Below, piece by piece: positions 36,105 through 43,769 of a DNA stretch of 64,000 nucleotides; the stretch's first letter is position 1, and each line of letters begins with the position of its first letter. Both the position numbers and the translations under genes were made by a program. Under the pieces are notes generated by a model, which did no database searches, was not told where the DNA came from, and was given only the letters and a program-made list of their open reading frames with translations. The stretch covers positions 124,001-188,000 of the forward strand of contig NZ_RKIE01000002.1 of assembly GCF_003751785.1 (NCBI RefSeq), given 5' to 3'. The DNA is from Frigoribacterium sp. PhB160. Lineage in GTDB: Bacteria; Actinomycetota; Actinomycetes; Actinomycetales; Microbacteriaceae.

Positions 36105-37270
36105 GCGCGCCCGCCGAACGGCCCGAGTCCGACGCGCGCACCGAGACCGTCGCCCCTCCCCTCACGCGCCGCGAAGCGCTCGCCCGCGAACGGGCTGCTG
36201 CGGCGGCTGCCGCTGCCGCGCCCGACGCGGTGGTCGAGCCGTCTCCCGCGCCGACGGTCGTCGACCCCGAGCCTGTCGCACAGGCGCCCGTGCCCACGCC
36301 TCCGGTCGCTCCCGTCGCGCCGACGCTCGTCGTGCCCGCGCCCGCGCCGGGACCCGCACCTGTCCGGGCTCCCGCCTCGCGCGGCCGGGCGACCGCCTCG
36401 ACGGGGCGCCCGATCTCGGGGGCCGACCCGCGCCTCCCCGGGTCGCGGCCCGTCGCCCGGGCCTCGTGGTCGCGTCCGACCCCGACGGTCGCGGTCGAGC
36501 CGCGGCGGTCCCTCGTCGCAGGGCGCCTGCGCGCCGCGGGCGTCCCGGCGCTGGCGATGGTCGCGGCGACCCTGTTCTTCTCGTCGAACGTGACCCCGGC
36601 GTCGGCCACCGACCTCGGCGGCGGCGGCGTGCAGACGACCGTCACCACGCCGATCCCCGGGCAGACGCTGGCGGCGTCGCTCGTGGTGCTGACCGTGTCG
36701 GAGCGAGACGCCTACGGGGTCACCGACCCGCCGCCTCCGCCCCCGCCGCCGCCCGCGCCGGAGGAGGAGCCGTCGTCGAAGGCCGGGAAGACGGGCACGT
36801 CGACGTCCACGCACCGCGGATCGATCGTCAACGACGGGACGGGCGACATCCGCTGGCCGTTCCCGGGACGCGTCGTGCTGAGCTCGGGCTTCGGCCCGCG
36901 GACGGCTCCCTGCGCGGCGTGCTCGAGCATGCACATGGGGCTCGACATGACCCCCGGCGCCGGCAAGCCCATCGGCGCCGTGGCCGCCGGCACGGTGCGG
37001 AAATCGGGCATCCACGCCCAGTTCGGCCAGTACGTCGTCATCGACCACGTCATCGACGGCGAGGCGGTCAGCACCATGTACGCGCACATGCGGCTCGGCT
37101 CGAGCCCGCTCGTCGCGGGCGACGACGTCTCGGTCGGCGAGCTCGTCGGCCTCGTCGGCCGCACGGGCGTCGCGACGGGCGACCACCTGCACTTCGAGGT
37201 GCTGCTCGACGGGTCGACCCAGATCGACCCCGAGGAGTGGCTGGACGAGAACGCCGGACGCACGCTGTAG
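36101..37270 (+). CDS. M23 family metallopeptidase (LytM domain)
   Basis: A 389-residue cell-wall peptidase of the M23/LytM type, which cuts peptidoglycan cross-bridges or controls other hydrolases. Order: a cytoplasmic Ala/Pro-rich tail (1-145) with LTRREALARE near residue 20, one membrane segment (about 146-170, VPALAMVAATLFFSS), a Pro-rich linker, and the peptidase domain (about 245-385). Zinc ligands are His278 and Asp282 (HMGLD) and His364, with His362 (HLHFE). It is a signal-anchored exported enzyme. The GTG at 36101 overlaps the leader ORF. Confidence 0.88.
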   Translation: MSAPAERPESDARTETVAPPLTRREALARERAAAAAAAAAPDAVVEPSPAPTVVDPEPVAQAPVPTPPVAPVAPTLVVPAPAPGPAPVRAPASRGRATASTGRPISGADPRLPGSRPVARASWSRPTPTVAVEPRRSLVAGRLRAAGVPALAMVAATLFFSSNVTPASATDLGGGGVQTTVTTPIPGQTLAASLVVLTVSERDAYGVTDPPPPPPPPPAPEEEPSSKAGKTGTSTSTHRGSIVNDGTGDIRWPFPGRVVLSSGFGPRTAPCAACSSMHMGLDMTPGAGKPIGAVAAGTVRKSGIHAQFGQYVVIDHVIDGEAVSTMYAHMRLGSSPLVAGDDVSVGELVGLVGRTGVATGDHLHFEVLLDGSTQIDPEEWLDENAGRTL

Positions 37271-37283
37271 CGCGCGCCGGCAC

Positions 37284-37461
37284 GGTCGCGTCGTGTCTCG
37301 CGCGTCACGTCGCGAAAGAACGTGACGCGCTGCGCGATCCGTGACGCGGGGCGTGGGTCGCCGCGCCGGCCCGGTCGCGTCGCGTCACGTCTCGCGCATC
37401 ACGTCGTGGCGGATCGTGACGCGCTGCGCAGACTGTGACGCGGGGCGTGGGTCGCCGCGCC
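37284..37461. repeat. GCGTCACG-type palindromic repeat, tandem copies A1 and A2
   Basis: Two head-to-tail copies (37284-37367 and 37373-37461) that differ by one 5-base gap and about a dozen substitutions. Each has GCGTCACG-like and CGTGACGC arms and ends GGCGTGGGTCGCCGCGCC. Related single copies lie at 59368 and 60065. No gene is seen in 37271-37513. Confidence 0.75.
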
Positions 37462-37513
37462 CGAACGCGACCTGCAGCCGCGACGGAGCCCAGCCACGCC
37501 GCCGCGACAGCCG

Positions 37514-38020
37514 TCAGGAGGCGCGCCCCGCCTCCCCGACGGAGCGCCGTGGCCAGCCGCGCACCGCCCGCGCCACCGCGTCCTCGAGCCGCTCGGCCGT
37601 GGCCTCGGCGCTCTCGTCGCAGGCGTCGCAGCCGCAGGCCGGGAAGCCCTCGGTCACCGCCGAGCCGGTCGCCGTGAGCACCCCGGGGAAGTCGCTGAGC
37701 CCGATCGTCAGCGACCCGCGCCGCGGGCCCGGCGACAGGCGCCAGCCCTCGACCAGGCGCTGACCGTCGCCGCCCGGGGGGCCCAGGCGGTCGACGGGGG
37801 TCGCCTCGACCTCGTACGTGTCGACGACGTGGGCGACCAGCGCCCGTCCGACGTCGTGGAGGCCCGCGAAGCGCTCGGGGTGGCTCACGTGCGAGTAGGC
37901 GTCGTCGGCGGGGCCGTCGTCCCAGCGTCGTCCGTACGTGAACGCGACCCCGTCGTCGCCGACCGCGTCGAGGTCGGGAAGCGGCGGCCGCTCCGGCAGC
38001 GGTGGCACCCCCGCGCTCAC
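37514..38020 (-). CDS. DUF6226 family protein
   Basis: A 168-residue protein with FTYGRRWDDGPADDAYS, a HPERFAGLH block and a C-terminal CGCDACDE cysteine cluster that could bind a metal. It looks like the actinobacterial DUF6226 family, whose function is unknown to me. The GTG start overlaps the nagA stop by three bases, so it is the last gene of the yrdB-nagA-DUF6226 transcript. Confidence 0.65.
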   Translation of the reverse strand: MSAGVPPLPERPPLPDLDAVGDDGVAFTYGRRWDDGPADDAYSHVSHPERFAGLHDVGRALVAHVVDTYEVEATPVDRLGPPGGDGQRLVEGWRLSPGPRRGSLTIGLSDFPGVLTATGSAVTEGFPACGCDACDESAEATAERLEDAVARAVRGWPRRSVGEAGRAS

Positions 38021-39237
38021 GACCGCACCGCCACGCCGTCGACGAGCTCACGTCCGGCCGCCCACACCCGCGACACGTGCCAGTCGTCCGTCCACGCGAC
38101 CGCGTCGGCCAGGTGGCCGGGGGCGAGCAGGCCGATCTCGTGGTCGACGCCGATCGCCCGGGCCGGGGTCGCGGTGAGGGCCGTGACCGCGGCCACGGAG
38201 CCCTGGCGGGCGGCGTCCATCGCCCGACGCAGCGCGGCGTCCTGGGTGAGGGTCGAGCCCGCGATCGTGTCCGTGCCGGCGAGCGTCGCGACGCCGCCCG
38301 CGACGGTCACCGCGAGCTCGCCGAGCAGGTAGTCGCCGTCGGCCGAGCCCGCCGCCGCCATCGCGTCCGTCACGAGCGCCACGCGACCCTGCGCCGAGGC
38401 GAACATCATGGCGACGACCTCCGGGTGCACGTGCACCCCGTCGAGGATCAGCTCGATCGTCACGCGGTCGTCGCTCACGGCCGCGACGACCGGACCGGGT
38501 TCGCGGTGCCCGATGCCGGCGATCGCGTTGAACGCGTGCGTCACGAGCGAGGCGCCGCGGTCGAACGCCGCGACCGCGAGGTCGTGGTCGGCCTCGGTGT
38601 GGCCGACGGCGACGACGACGCCCGCGGCGACGAGGCGCTCGACCGCCTCGAGCCCGCCGGGCAGCTCGGGCGCCAGGGTCACCTGCCGCACCGTGCCCGG
38701 CGCCGCGTCGAGCAGGGCGTGCACGGTCTCGGCCGTCGGCTCGGCGAGGTGCTCGAGCGCGTGCGCGCCCTTCCGCGCCGGCGAGAGGAACGGCCCCTCG
38801 AGGTGCGCCCCGAGCACGAGCGGGTCGCGGGTGCGCAGCTCGGCGATCGCCTCGAGCGACGTCCGGAGGCGCGCGACCGGGTTCGCGACGAGGCTCACGA
38901 GCGAGCGGGTGGTGCCGTGGGCACGGTGCACGGCGAGGCCCCGCGCGATCTCGTCGGCGTCGCCGTCGTAGGAGGCGCCGCCGCCGCCGTGGACGTGCAG
39001 GTCGACCAGCCCGGGCGTGAGGCGGGCACCGGCCAGGTCGACGGTGGCGTCGGGGACCCGGCCCGCGCCTCCTGCACCGGAGGGGTCGCCGGCGGGAGGC
39101 GCCACGGGCGGCCGGCCCGGGGCCTCGACCGTGCTGCCGGTCGCGGTGATGCGGTCGCCGTCGACGAGCATCCAGAAGCCGTCGACCTCGCCGGCCGCGT
39201 CGACCTTGCGGGCGTTCGTGAAGAGCGTGGTGCTCAT
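38017..39237 (-). CDS. nagA: N-acetylglucosamine-6-phosphate deacetylase
   Basis: NagA removes acetate from GlcNAc-6-phosphate to give the NagB substrate. The 406-residue amidohydrolase has the metal motif LHVHGGGG (His81 and His83), the metal-binding Glu in HLEGPFLSP, VGHTEADH, and the catalytic Asp in VTDAMAAAG. It lies 10.5 kb from nagB and so is not in the same operon. The ATG at 39237 overlaps the YrdB-like stop; the frame stays open further upstream inside that gene. Confidence 0.95.
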   Translation of the reverse strand: MSTTLFTNARKVDAAGEVDGFWMLVDGDRITATGSTVEAPGRPPVAPPAGDPSGAGGAGRVPDATVDLAGARLTPGLVDLHVHGGGGASYDGDADEIARGLAVHRAHGTTRSLVSLVANPVARLRTSLEAIAELRTRDPLVLGAHLEGPFLSPARKGAHALEHLAEPTAETVHALLDAAPGTVRQVTLAPELPGGLEAVERLVAAGVVVAVGHTEADHDLAVAAFDRGASLVTHAFNAIAGIGHREPGPVVAAVSDDRVTIELILDGVHVHPEVVAMMFASAQGRVALVTDAMAAAGSADGDYLLGELAVTVAGGVATLAGTDTIAGSTLTQDAALRRAMDAARQGSVAAVTALTATPARAIGVDHEIGLLAPGHLADAVAWTDDWHVSRVWAAGRELVDGVAVRS

Positions 39238-39632
39238 CGCGGTGCCGTCGCCGACGAGGCGCCGCGGCGGCCGACCAGCACGCCGACGACGAGGGCGACC
39301 ACGGCGAAGGCCCCCGCCACGGCGGGGTGGCCGAGCTGCAGCCAGGCGACCGCGACCGCGCCCATGACGGCGATCTCGACGAGGGCCTTGCCGACCGCGT
39401 CGGTCTGCACGAGGGCCCGCGGCGAGCGGAAGAGTGCCCAGACCACCACGGCGAAGAGCGGCGCCCCGACCATGAAGACGATCGACGGCCACGGGAACGG
39501 CCACGCGAGGTAGCCCCAGAAGGCGAGGCTGAAGAGGGCGAAGACGAGGGTCGCCGCCCGCAGCACGTCGAGGGCGGTGACGGGGAGGCCTCGGGCCGGG
39601 GACGGCGGGGGCGCGGTGTCGGTCGGGGTCAC
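39234..39632 (-). CDS. YrdB family (DUF2568) membrane protein
   Basis: A 132-residue protein with four hydrophobic helices (starting LRAATLVFALFSLAFW) and the DUF2568 signature FMVGAPLFAVVVWALF. The function is unknown. The GTG at 39632 lies 6 bases after a TACGCT -10 box. The stop overlaps the nagA start (ATGA), making it the first gene of the nagA transcript. Confidence 0.82.
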   Translation of the reverse strand: MTPTDTAPPPSPARGLPVTALDVLRAATLVFALFSLAFWGYLAWPFPWPSIVFMVGAPLFAVVVWALFRSPRALVQTDAVGKALVEIAVMGAVAVAWLQLGHPAVAGAFAVVALVVGVLVGRRGASSATAPR

Positions 39633-39638
39633 CCCGCC

Positions 39639-39644
39639 AGCGTA
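39639..39644 (-). promoter_or_regulatory. -10 box TACGCT, leaderless yrdB-nagA start
   Basis: Minus-strand TACGCT ends 6 bases before the GTG at 39632, with no ribosome site. Confidence 0.5.
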
Positions 39645-39660
39645 CGTCCCGCCCCCGGCG

Positions 39661-40554
39661 TCAGCGGAAGACGATCGTGCGGGCCCCGTCGAGCAGCACG
39701 CGGTCCTCCGCGAACCAGCGGACCGCCTGCGTGAGGGTGCGGCTCTCCTCGTCCTGGCCGATCGCCATCAGCTCGGGCGCGCCGCGGGTGTGGTCGACGC
39801 GGACGACGTTCTGCTCGATGATCGGTCCCTCGTCGAGGTCGCTCGTGACGAAGTGGGCGGTCGCGCCGATCAGCTTGACGCCGCGGGCGTGCGCCTGCCG
39901 GTAGGGGTTCGCGCCCTTGAACCCGGGCAGGAACGAGTGATGGATGTTGATGGCCCGGCCCTCGAGCGCGGCGCAGAGCTCCGGGCTGAGGATCTGCATG
40001 TAGCGGGCGAGCACGACGAGCTCGACGTCGTAGCGGTCGACGACCTGCAGCACGCGGGCCTCGAACGCGGCCTTCGACGCGGCGTCGGTGACGGGGTGGT
40101 GCTCGAAGCGCTTGCCGTAGAAGTCGGCGAGGCCGGCGAGGTCGGGGTGGTTCGCGAGGATCAGCGGCACCTCGATCGGCAGCTGCCCGGCCCGCTGCCG
40201 GAAGAGCAGGTCGTTGACGCAGTGCGCGGCCGTGCTCGCGAGCACGAGAGTGCGGGTGGGGCGGCCGACGACGTCGAGCCGGTGCTGCATCTCGTACCGG
40301 GCGACGACCGGGGCGAGCTGGGCCTCGAACGCGTCGCGCTCGCCGGGGGCCTCGACCTGGAGGCGCATGAAGAAGGTGCCGGTGTCGTGGCTCGAGAACT
40401 GCGCCGACTCGGTGATGTTGCCGCCGGCCTCCACGACGGCGCCGCTGATCGCGTGGACGATGCCGGGGCGGTCCTCGCAGACGAGCGTCAGCGTCCAGTG
40501 CGTGGTGGCGGGGGCCTCGAGGGTGGCGGGGGAGGCGCTGGTCGGGTCGGTCAC
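39661..40554 (-). CDS. purU: Formyltetrahydrofolate deformylase
   Basis: PurU hydrolyses 10-formyl-THF to formate and THF, balancing the one-carbon pool used by PurN and PurH. The 297-residue protein has an N-terminal ACT domain (about residues 20-100, CEDRPGIVHAISG) and a formyltransferase-like domain with Asn203, His205 (INIHHSFLPGF) and Asp241 (LDEGPI). The GTG at 40554 lies 6 bases after a TACCCT box. Confidence 0.95.
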   Translation of the reverse strand: MTDPTSASPATLEAPATTHWTLTLVCEDRPGIVHAISGAVVEAGGNITESAQFSSHDTGTFFMRLQVEAPGERDAFEAQLAPVVARYEMQHRLDVVGRPTRTLVLASTAAHCVNDLLFRQRAGQLPIEVPLILANHPDLAGLADFYGKRFEHHPVTDAASKAAFEARVLQVVDRYDVELVVLARYMQILSPELCAALEGRAINIHHSFLPGFKGANPYRQAHARGVKLIGATAHFVTSDLDEGPIIEQNVVRVDHTRGAPELMAIGQDEESRTLTQAVRWFAEDRVLLDGARTIVFR

Positions 40555-40560
40555 GAGCCC

Positions 40561-40566
40561 AGGGTA
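40561..40566 (-). promoter_or_regulatory. -10 box TACCCT, leaderless purU
   Basis: Minus-strand TACCCT ends 6 bases before the GTG at 40554. Confidence 0.5.
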
Positions 40567-40584
40567 GTGCGCGGTGCGGCCCCG

Positions 40585-40992
40585 CTACGCGACCGCGGAG
40601 ACGAGCAGCGCCGCCAGCGCCACGAGGGGGAACAGCCCCTGCGTCGCCGCGGCCCGGGCCTTCGTGCGGTCGGAGACGACGAGCACGAGCGCCGCGGCCA
40701 GCATCGACCCCGTGCCGGCGACGAGGAGGGCGAGGTCGGCGGGGGAGGCGTCGGGTGCCGGAGCCGCGCCTCCGGCGGCCACGAGGGCCACGCCGACGAT
40801 CGTGACGATCGCGAGGAACAGGTTGTAGAAGCCTTGGTTGAGGGCGAGCGGCCTCGTGTGCTCGGCCTGCGCGTCGCTCGTGATGCCGAACGTCGCGCGG
40901 ACGCGGGGCGTCGTCCAGAGCACGGACTCCATGACGAAGATGTAGACGTGCAGCAGGGCCGCGAGGGAGGCGGCGACGAGGGCGACGATCAT
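40585..40992 (-). CDS. DUF1304 family membrane protein
   Basis: A 135-residue four-helix membrane protein. It has the DUF1304 features HVYIFVMESVLW near the N-terminus and NQGFYNLFLA in the middle. The function is unknown. The ATG at 40992 lies 7 bases after a TAGAGT box. Confidence 0.88.
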   Translation of the reverse strand: MIVALVAASLAALLHVYIFVMESVLWTTPRVRATFGITSDAQAEHTRPLALNQGFYNLFLAIVTIVGVALVAAGGAAPAPDASPADLALLVAGTGSMLAAALVLVVSDRTKARAAATQGLFPLVALAALLVSAVA

Positions 40993-40999
40993 GGTCGCG

Positions 41000-41005
41000 A
41001 CTCTA
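41000..41005 (-). promoter_or_regulatory. -10 box TAGAGT, leaderless DUF1304 gene
   Basis: Minus-strand TAGAGT ends 7 bases before the ATG at 40992. Confidence 0.5.
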
Positions 41006-41035
41006 CGGCGGGGGCGCCCCCGCGGCGACGTCCCC

Positions 41036-42283
41036 TCAGGGCGCGGCCGGCGGCGTGCCGTCGACCGCCGCCGGGCCCTCGCGCACGGCGCGCCAGCGGC
41101 CCGACGCGACGTGCTTGACCATGACGTTGACGGTCGCGGCGGTGGGGACCGCGAACAGGGCGCCGGGCACCCCGGCCACGAGCGAGCCCGCCGCGACGGC
41201 GAAGACGACGGCCAGGGGGTGGACCTTCACCGCGCCTCCCATGACGAGGGGCTGCAGCACGTGCGCCTCGAGCAGGTGCACCAGCAGCACGCCGCCGAGC
41301 ATGACGAGCGCCTGCACCGGGCCGGCCACGACGAGCGCGAGCACGACGGCGAGGGCGCCCGTGACGATCGCCCCGAGCACGGGGATGAACGAGGCGAGGA
41401 AGACGAGGATCGCGATCGGCACCGCCAGCGGCAGCCCGAGGAAGAACGCGAACAGCCCGATGCCCACGCCGTTCGCGGCCGCGACGACGACCTGCACCTT
41501 GACGAACGAGGTGAGCGTCTGCCAGCCCGCGAGCCCCGCGCCGTCGACGGCCGGACGGGCCGCCTTCGGGAAGAGGCGCACGACCCAGTGCCAGACGCCC
41601 CGGCCGTCGATCAGCAGGAAGATCGTCGCGAAGAGCGTCAGCAGCCCGCCCGCGACGAGGTGCCCCGCCGCCGACCCGACCGCGGCCACGCCGCTGAGGA
41701 TCTGCTGGCTCGCGTCCTTGATCGCCGTCCCGGCCTGGCCGAGGTACTGGTCGAACTCGCCGTCGGTCAGCTGGAGCGGCGACGTCCGCAGGAAGCTGCG
41801 CAGGCTCTCGTACGCCGCCATGCCCTTGTCGCTGAGGTCGCCGGCACCCGCCCGCACCTGCGTGACGACGAGCACGAGCAGCCCGCCGACCACGACCACG
41901 AGGGCGAGCAGCGCGACGACGATGGCCACCCAGTGCGGCACCCGTCGCCGCGTCAGCAGGCGTACGACCGGCTGCAGCAGCGCGCAGACCAGGATCGCGA
42001 TGAGCAGCGGGACGACGATCTCCTCGAGCCGCGAGATCAGCCAGCCGGTCGCCGCCAGGCAGCCGGCCACGACGAGCAGCCGCCAGCCCCAGGCGCCGGC
42101 CACGACCATGCCCGGCGGGACCGCCCCGGGTGCCGGGGGCAGGGCGGGCGAGCCGGCCCGCGCCTCCGGCGCTCCCGTCGCGGGGCGGGGACGAGGAGGC
42201 GCGCCGGGCTCGCCGAGGTCGGTCACGGTGGTCGGGGCGGTCGCGTCGGTCGCCGCGGGGCGGCGGCGCCAGGGAAGGTGCAT
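41036..42283 (-). CDS. AI-2E family transporter
   Basis: A 415-residue membrane protein of the AI-2E (YdiK/PerM-like) exporter family: about eight helices, a hydrophilic stretch around residues 165-220 (LSDKGMAAYE, LGQAGTAIKD), and the late FLASFIPVLGAIVTG block that marks the family. The N-terminal 60 residues are a Pro/Ala-rich cytoplasmic tail. Substrates vary in this family; autoinducer export should not be assumed. It is divergent from the LacI gene. Confidence 0.88.
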   Translation of the reverse strand: MHLPWRRRPAATDATAPTTVTDLGEPGAPPRPRPATGAPEARAGSPALPPAPGAVPPGMVVAGAWGWRLLVVAGCLAATGWLISRLEEIVVPLLIAILVCALLQPVVRLLTRRRVPHWVAIVVALLALVVVVGGLLVLVVTQVRAGAGDLSDKGMAAYESLRSFLRTSPLQLTDGEFDQYLGQAGTAIKDASQQILSGVAAVGSAAGHLVAGGLLTLFATIFLLIDGRGVWHWVVRLFPKAARPAVDGAGLAGWQTLTSFVKVQVVVAAANGVGIGLFAFFLGLPLAVPIAILVFLASFIPVLGAIVTGALAVVLALVVAGPVQALVMLGGVLLVHLLEAHVLQPLVMGGAVKVHPLAVVFAVAAGSLVAGVPGALFAVPTAATVNVMVKHVASGRWRAVREGPAAVDGTPPAAP

Positions 42284-42420
42284 GCACGGAGTCTCCGGTC
42301 AGACGGCTATCAGTGGGCTGTGACTCCGCCGATCCGTACGTGGGCGCTCGCTGAGCGGCCGGAGCCCTGTGCGGGACGGTCGTCGACGACCGGCATCCGG
42401 GGCCGGCCCGGGGGCTGCCG

Positions 42421-42426
42421 TAGCAT
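42421..42426 (+). promoter_or_regulatory. -10 box TAGCAT of the LacI gene
   Basis: TAGCAT lies 59 bases before the GTG at 42486, which has its own GAGGAGG ribosome site, so this transcript has a real leader. Confidence 0.4.
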
Positions 42427-42485
42427 CGACGGGTCCGCGGCCGTCGCCGCGCGACGACGGGAGAACCGGCTCGAGGAGGCGCGAC

Positions 42486-43577
42486 GTGGCGGACAGGGTC
42501 ACCATCGTCGAGGTCGCCGCACGGGCGGGCGTCGCGATCAGCTCGGTGTCGAGCGCGCTCAACGACCGGCCCGGCGTCTCCGACCGCACCCGCGCCCGCA
42601 TCAAGCAGGCCGCCGACGACCTCGGCTTCGTGCCGAGCGTGCGGGGGCGCTCGCTCAGCGCCAAGCGCGCCTTCGCCGTCGGGCTCGTCGTGCACCGCGA
42701 CCCGTTCGTGCTCGAGTCCGACCCGTTCTTCGGCAGCTTCATCGGCGGGCTCGAGTCGGTGCTCGACCCGCGCGGCTACGCGCTCATCCTGCAGATGGGG
42801 ACGGCCGCCGACGAGACCCTCGACCGCTACCGACGGCTCGCGGCGGGGCGTCGGGTCGACGGCGTCGTCCTCAACGAGCTCGCGGTCGACGACCCGCGCG
42901 TGCCGCTCGTGCAGCAGCTCGGGCTGCCCGCCGTGGGCGTCAACCCGGCGCCGGGCTTCCCGCTGCCGGCCGTGCGGCAGGACGTCTCGGCGGGCGTCCG
43001 CGAGCTCGTCGAGCACCTCGTCTCGCTCGGCCACCGGCGGTTCGCCCACGTGGCCGGGCCGTCGCGGTTCGTCCACGCCGTGCACCGCGTGGAGGCCTGG
43101 CGGGAGGCGCTGATCGCCTCCGACCGCGACCCCGGCCTCGTCGTCGAGGCCGACTTCACCTACGAGGGCGGGCGCCGGGCCGCGGTCGACCTGCTGGGCC
43201 GCTCCGACCGGCCGACCGCCGTCTTCTGCGCGAACGACCTCGCCGCCATCGGCTTCATGACCGAGGCCGACCGCCTCGGGGTGCGCGTGCCGGAGGAGAT
43301 CAGCGTCGCCGGGTTCGACGGCATCGAGCTCGGCGGGTACGTGCGTCCGGCGCTGACCACGATGACGACCTCCCCTCGGCTGCTCGGGGCGGAGGCGGCG
43401 CGGCTGCTGCTCGCCGCGGTCGAGGGCGGCGGGGCCGCGGCCGGCGGTGCGAGCGTGGGCGACGGGGCCGAGGTAGGGGCCGGGGTCGATGTCGTCGCGG
43501 CCACGGGCGGCGGCGGGACCGAGATCGAGCCGGCGCGGCTGCTGGTCCGCGCCTCCACGGGAGCCGTGCCCGGCTGA
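42486..43577 (+). CDS. LacI family transcriptional regulator (locus 3)
   Basis: A 363-residue LacI/GalR repressor: helix-turn-helix and hinge at residues 3-60 (VTIVEVAARAGVAISSVSSA), then a periplasmic-binding-protein-like sugar domain. A Gly/Ala-rich insert (about residues 312-345) lies near the C-terminus. It probably binds the perfect 18-bp palindrome at 43716-43733 and controls the mannoside operon downstream. The GTG at 42486 has GAGGAGG 7 bases upstream, part of a GGAGGCGCG copy. Confidence 0.93.
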   Translation: MADRVTIVEVAARAGVAISSVSSALNDRPGVSDRTRARIKQAADDLGFVPSVRGRSLSAKRAFAVGLVVHRDPFVLESDPFFGSFIGGLESVLDPRGYALILQMGTAADETLDRYRRLAAGRRVDGVVLNELAVDDPRVPLVQQLGLPAVGVNPAPGFPLPAVRQDVSAGVRELVEHLVSLGHRRFAHVAGPSRFVHAVHRVEAWREALIASDRDPGLVVEADFTYEGGRRAAVDLLGRSDRPTAVFCANDLAAIGFMTEADRLGVRVPEEISVAGFDGIELGGYVRPALTTMTTSPRLLGAEAARLLLAAVEGGGAAAGGASVGDGAEVGAGVDVVAATGGGGTEIEPARLLVRASTGAVPG

Positions 43578-43596
43578 CGGGTCTCGCCGCGCCTCG

Positions 43597-43656
43597 GAAC
43601 CCCGTTCCGTTCGGAGAACCACGAAGCTTCGTGGTTCTGTGAACGGAACGGGGTTC
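43597..43656. repeat. 60-bp palindromic element, copy 1
   Basis: Outer arms GAACCCCGTTCCGTTC (43597-43612) and its reverse complement (43641-43656); inner perfect arms AGAACCACGAAG and CTTCGTGGTTCT (43615-43638). It lies 20 bases after the lacI stop, where it can end that transcript. About 90% identical to copy 2 at 51686, with all outer-arm bases conserved. Confidence 0.85.
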
Positions 43657-43680
43657 TCCGCGGTGTGGGCCCGGCGGGCC

Positions 43681-43709
43681 TTCCGCTCCGGGGGAGGGCG
43701 TGCTAGCTT
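43681..43709 (+). promoter_or_regulatory. Promoter of glycan locus 3
   Basis: TTCCGC (43681-43686), a 17-base spacer and TAGCTT (43704-43709) with a preceding TGC (extended -10). The operator starts 7 bases downstream, over the likely transcription start. Confidence 0.55.
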
Positions 43710-43715
43710 CCTGGT

Positions 43716-43733
43716 TACCGAAACGTTTCGGTA
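43716..43733. promoter_or_regulatory. LacI-type operator, perfect 18-bp palindrome
   Basis: TACCGAAACGTTTCGGTA is a perfect palindrome with the central CG typical of LacI-family operators, placed across the start of transcription of the locus 3 operon. The regulator gene is adjacent. Confidence 0.88.
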
Positions 43734-43769
43734 GATCACGACAGCCGCACGACGACGAAGTTGGTGCCC

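Noticed and set aside
36066-37270. Frameshift error fusing the 12-codon leader with the M23 protein
   Set aside because: Not excluded, but the four-base GTGA overlap is the normal form of coupled genes and the peptidase frame needs no correction.
37284-37461. Reading the tandem GCGTCACG repeats as a CRISPR or origin region
   Set aside because: Only two adjacent units, no unique spacers, no DnaA-box-like TTATCCACA and no dnaA-type neighbours; related copies lie in unrelated spacers.
42284-42485. Second LacI operator before the lacI gene
   Set aside because: The spacer has a TAGCAT -10 but nothing resembling the 18-bp palindrome, so autoregulation is not supported by sequence.
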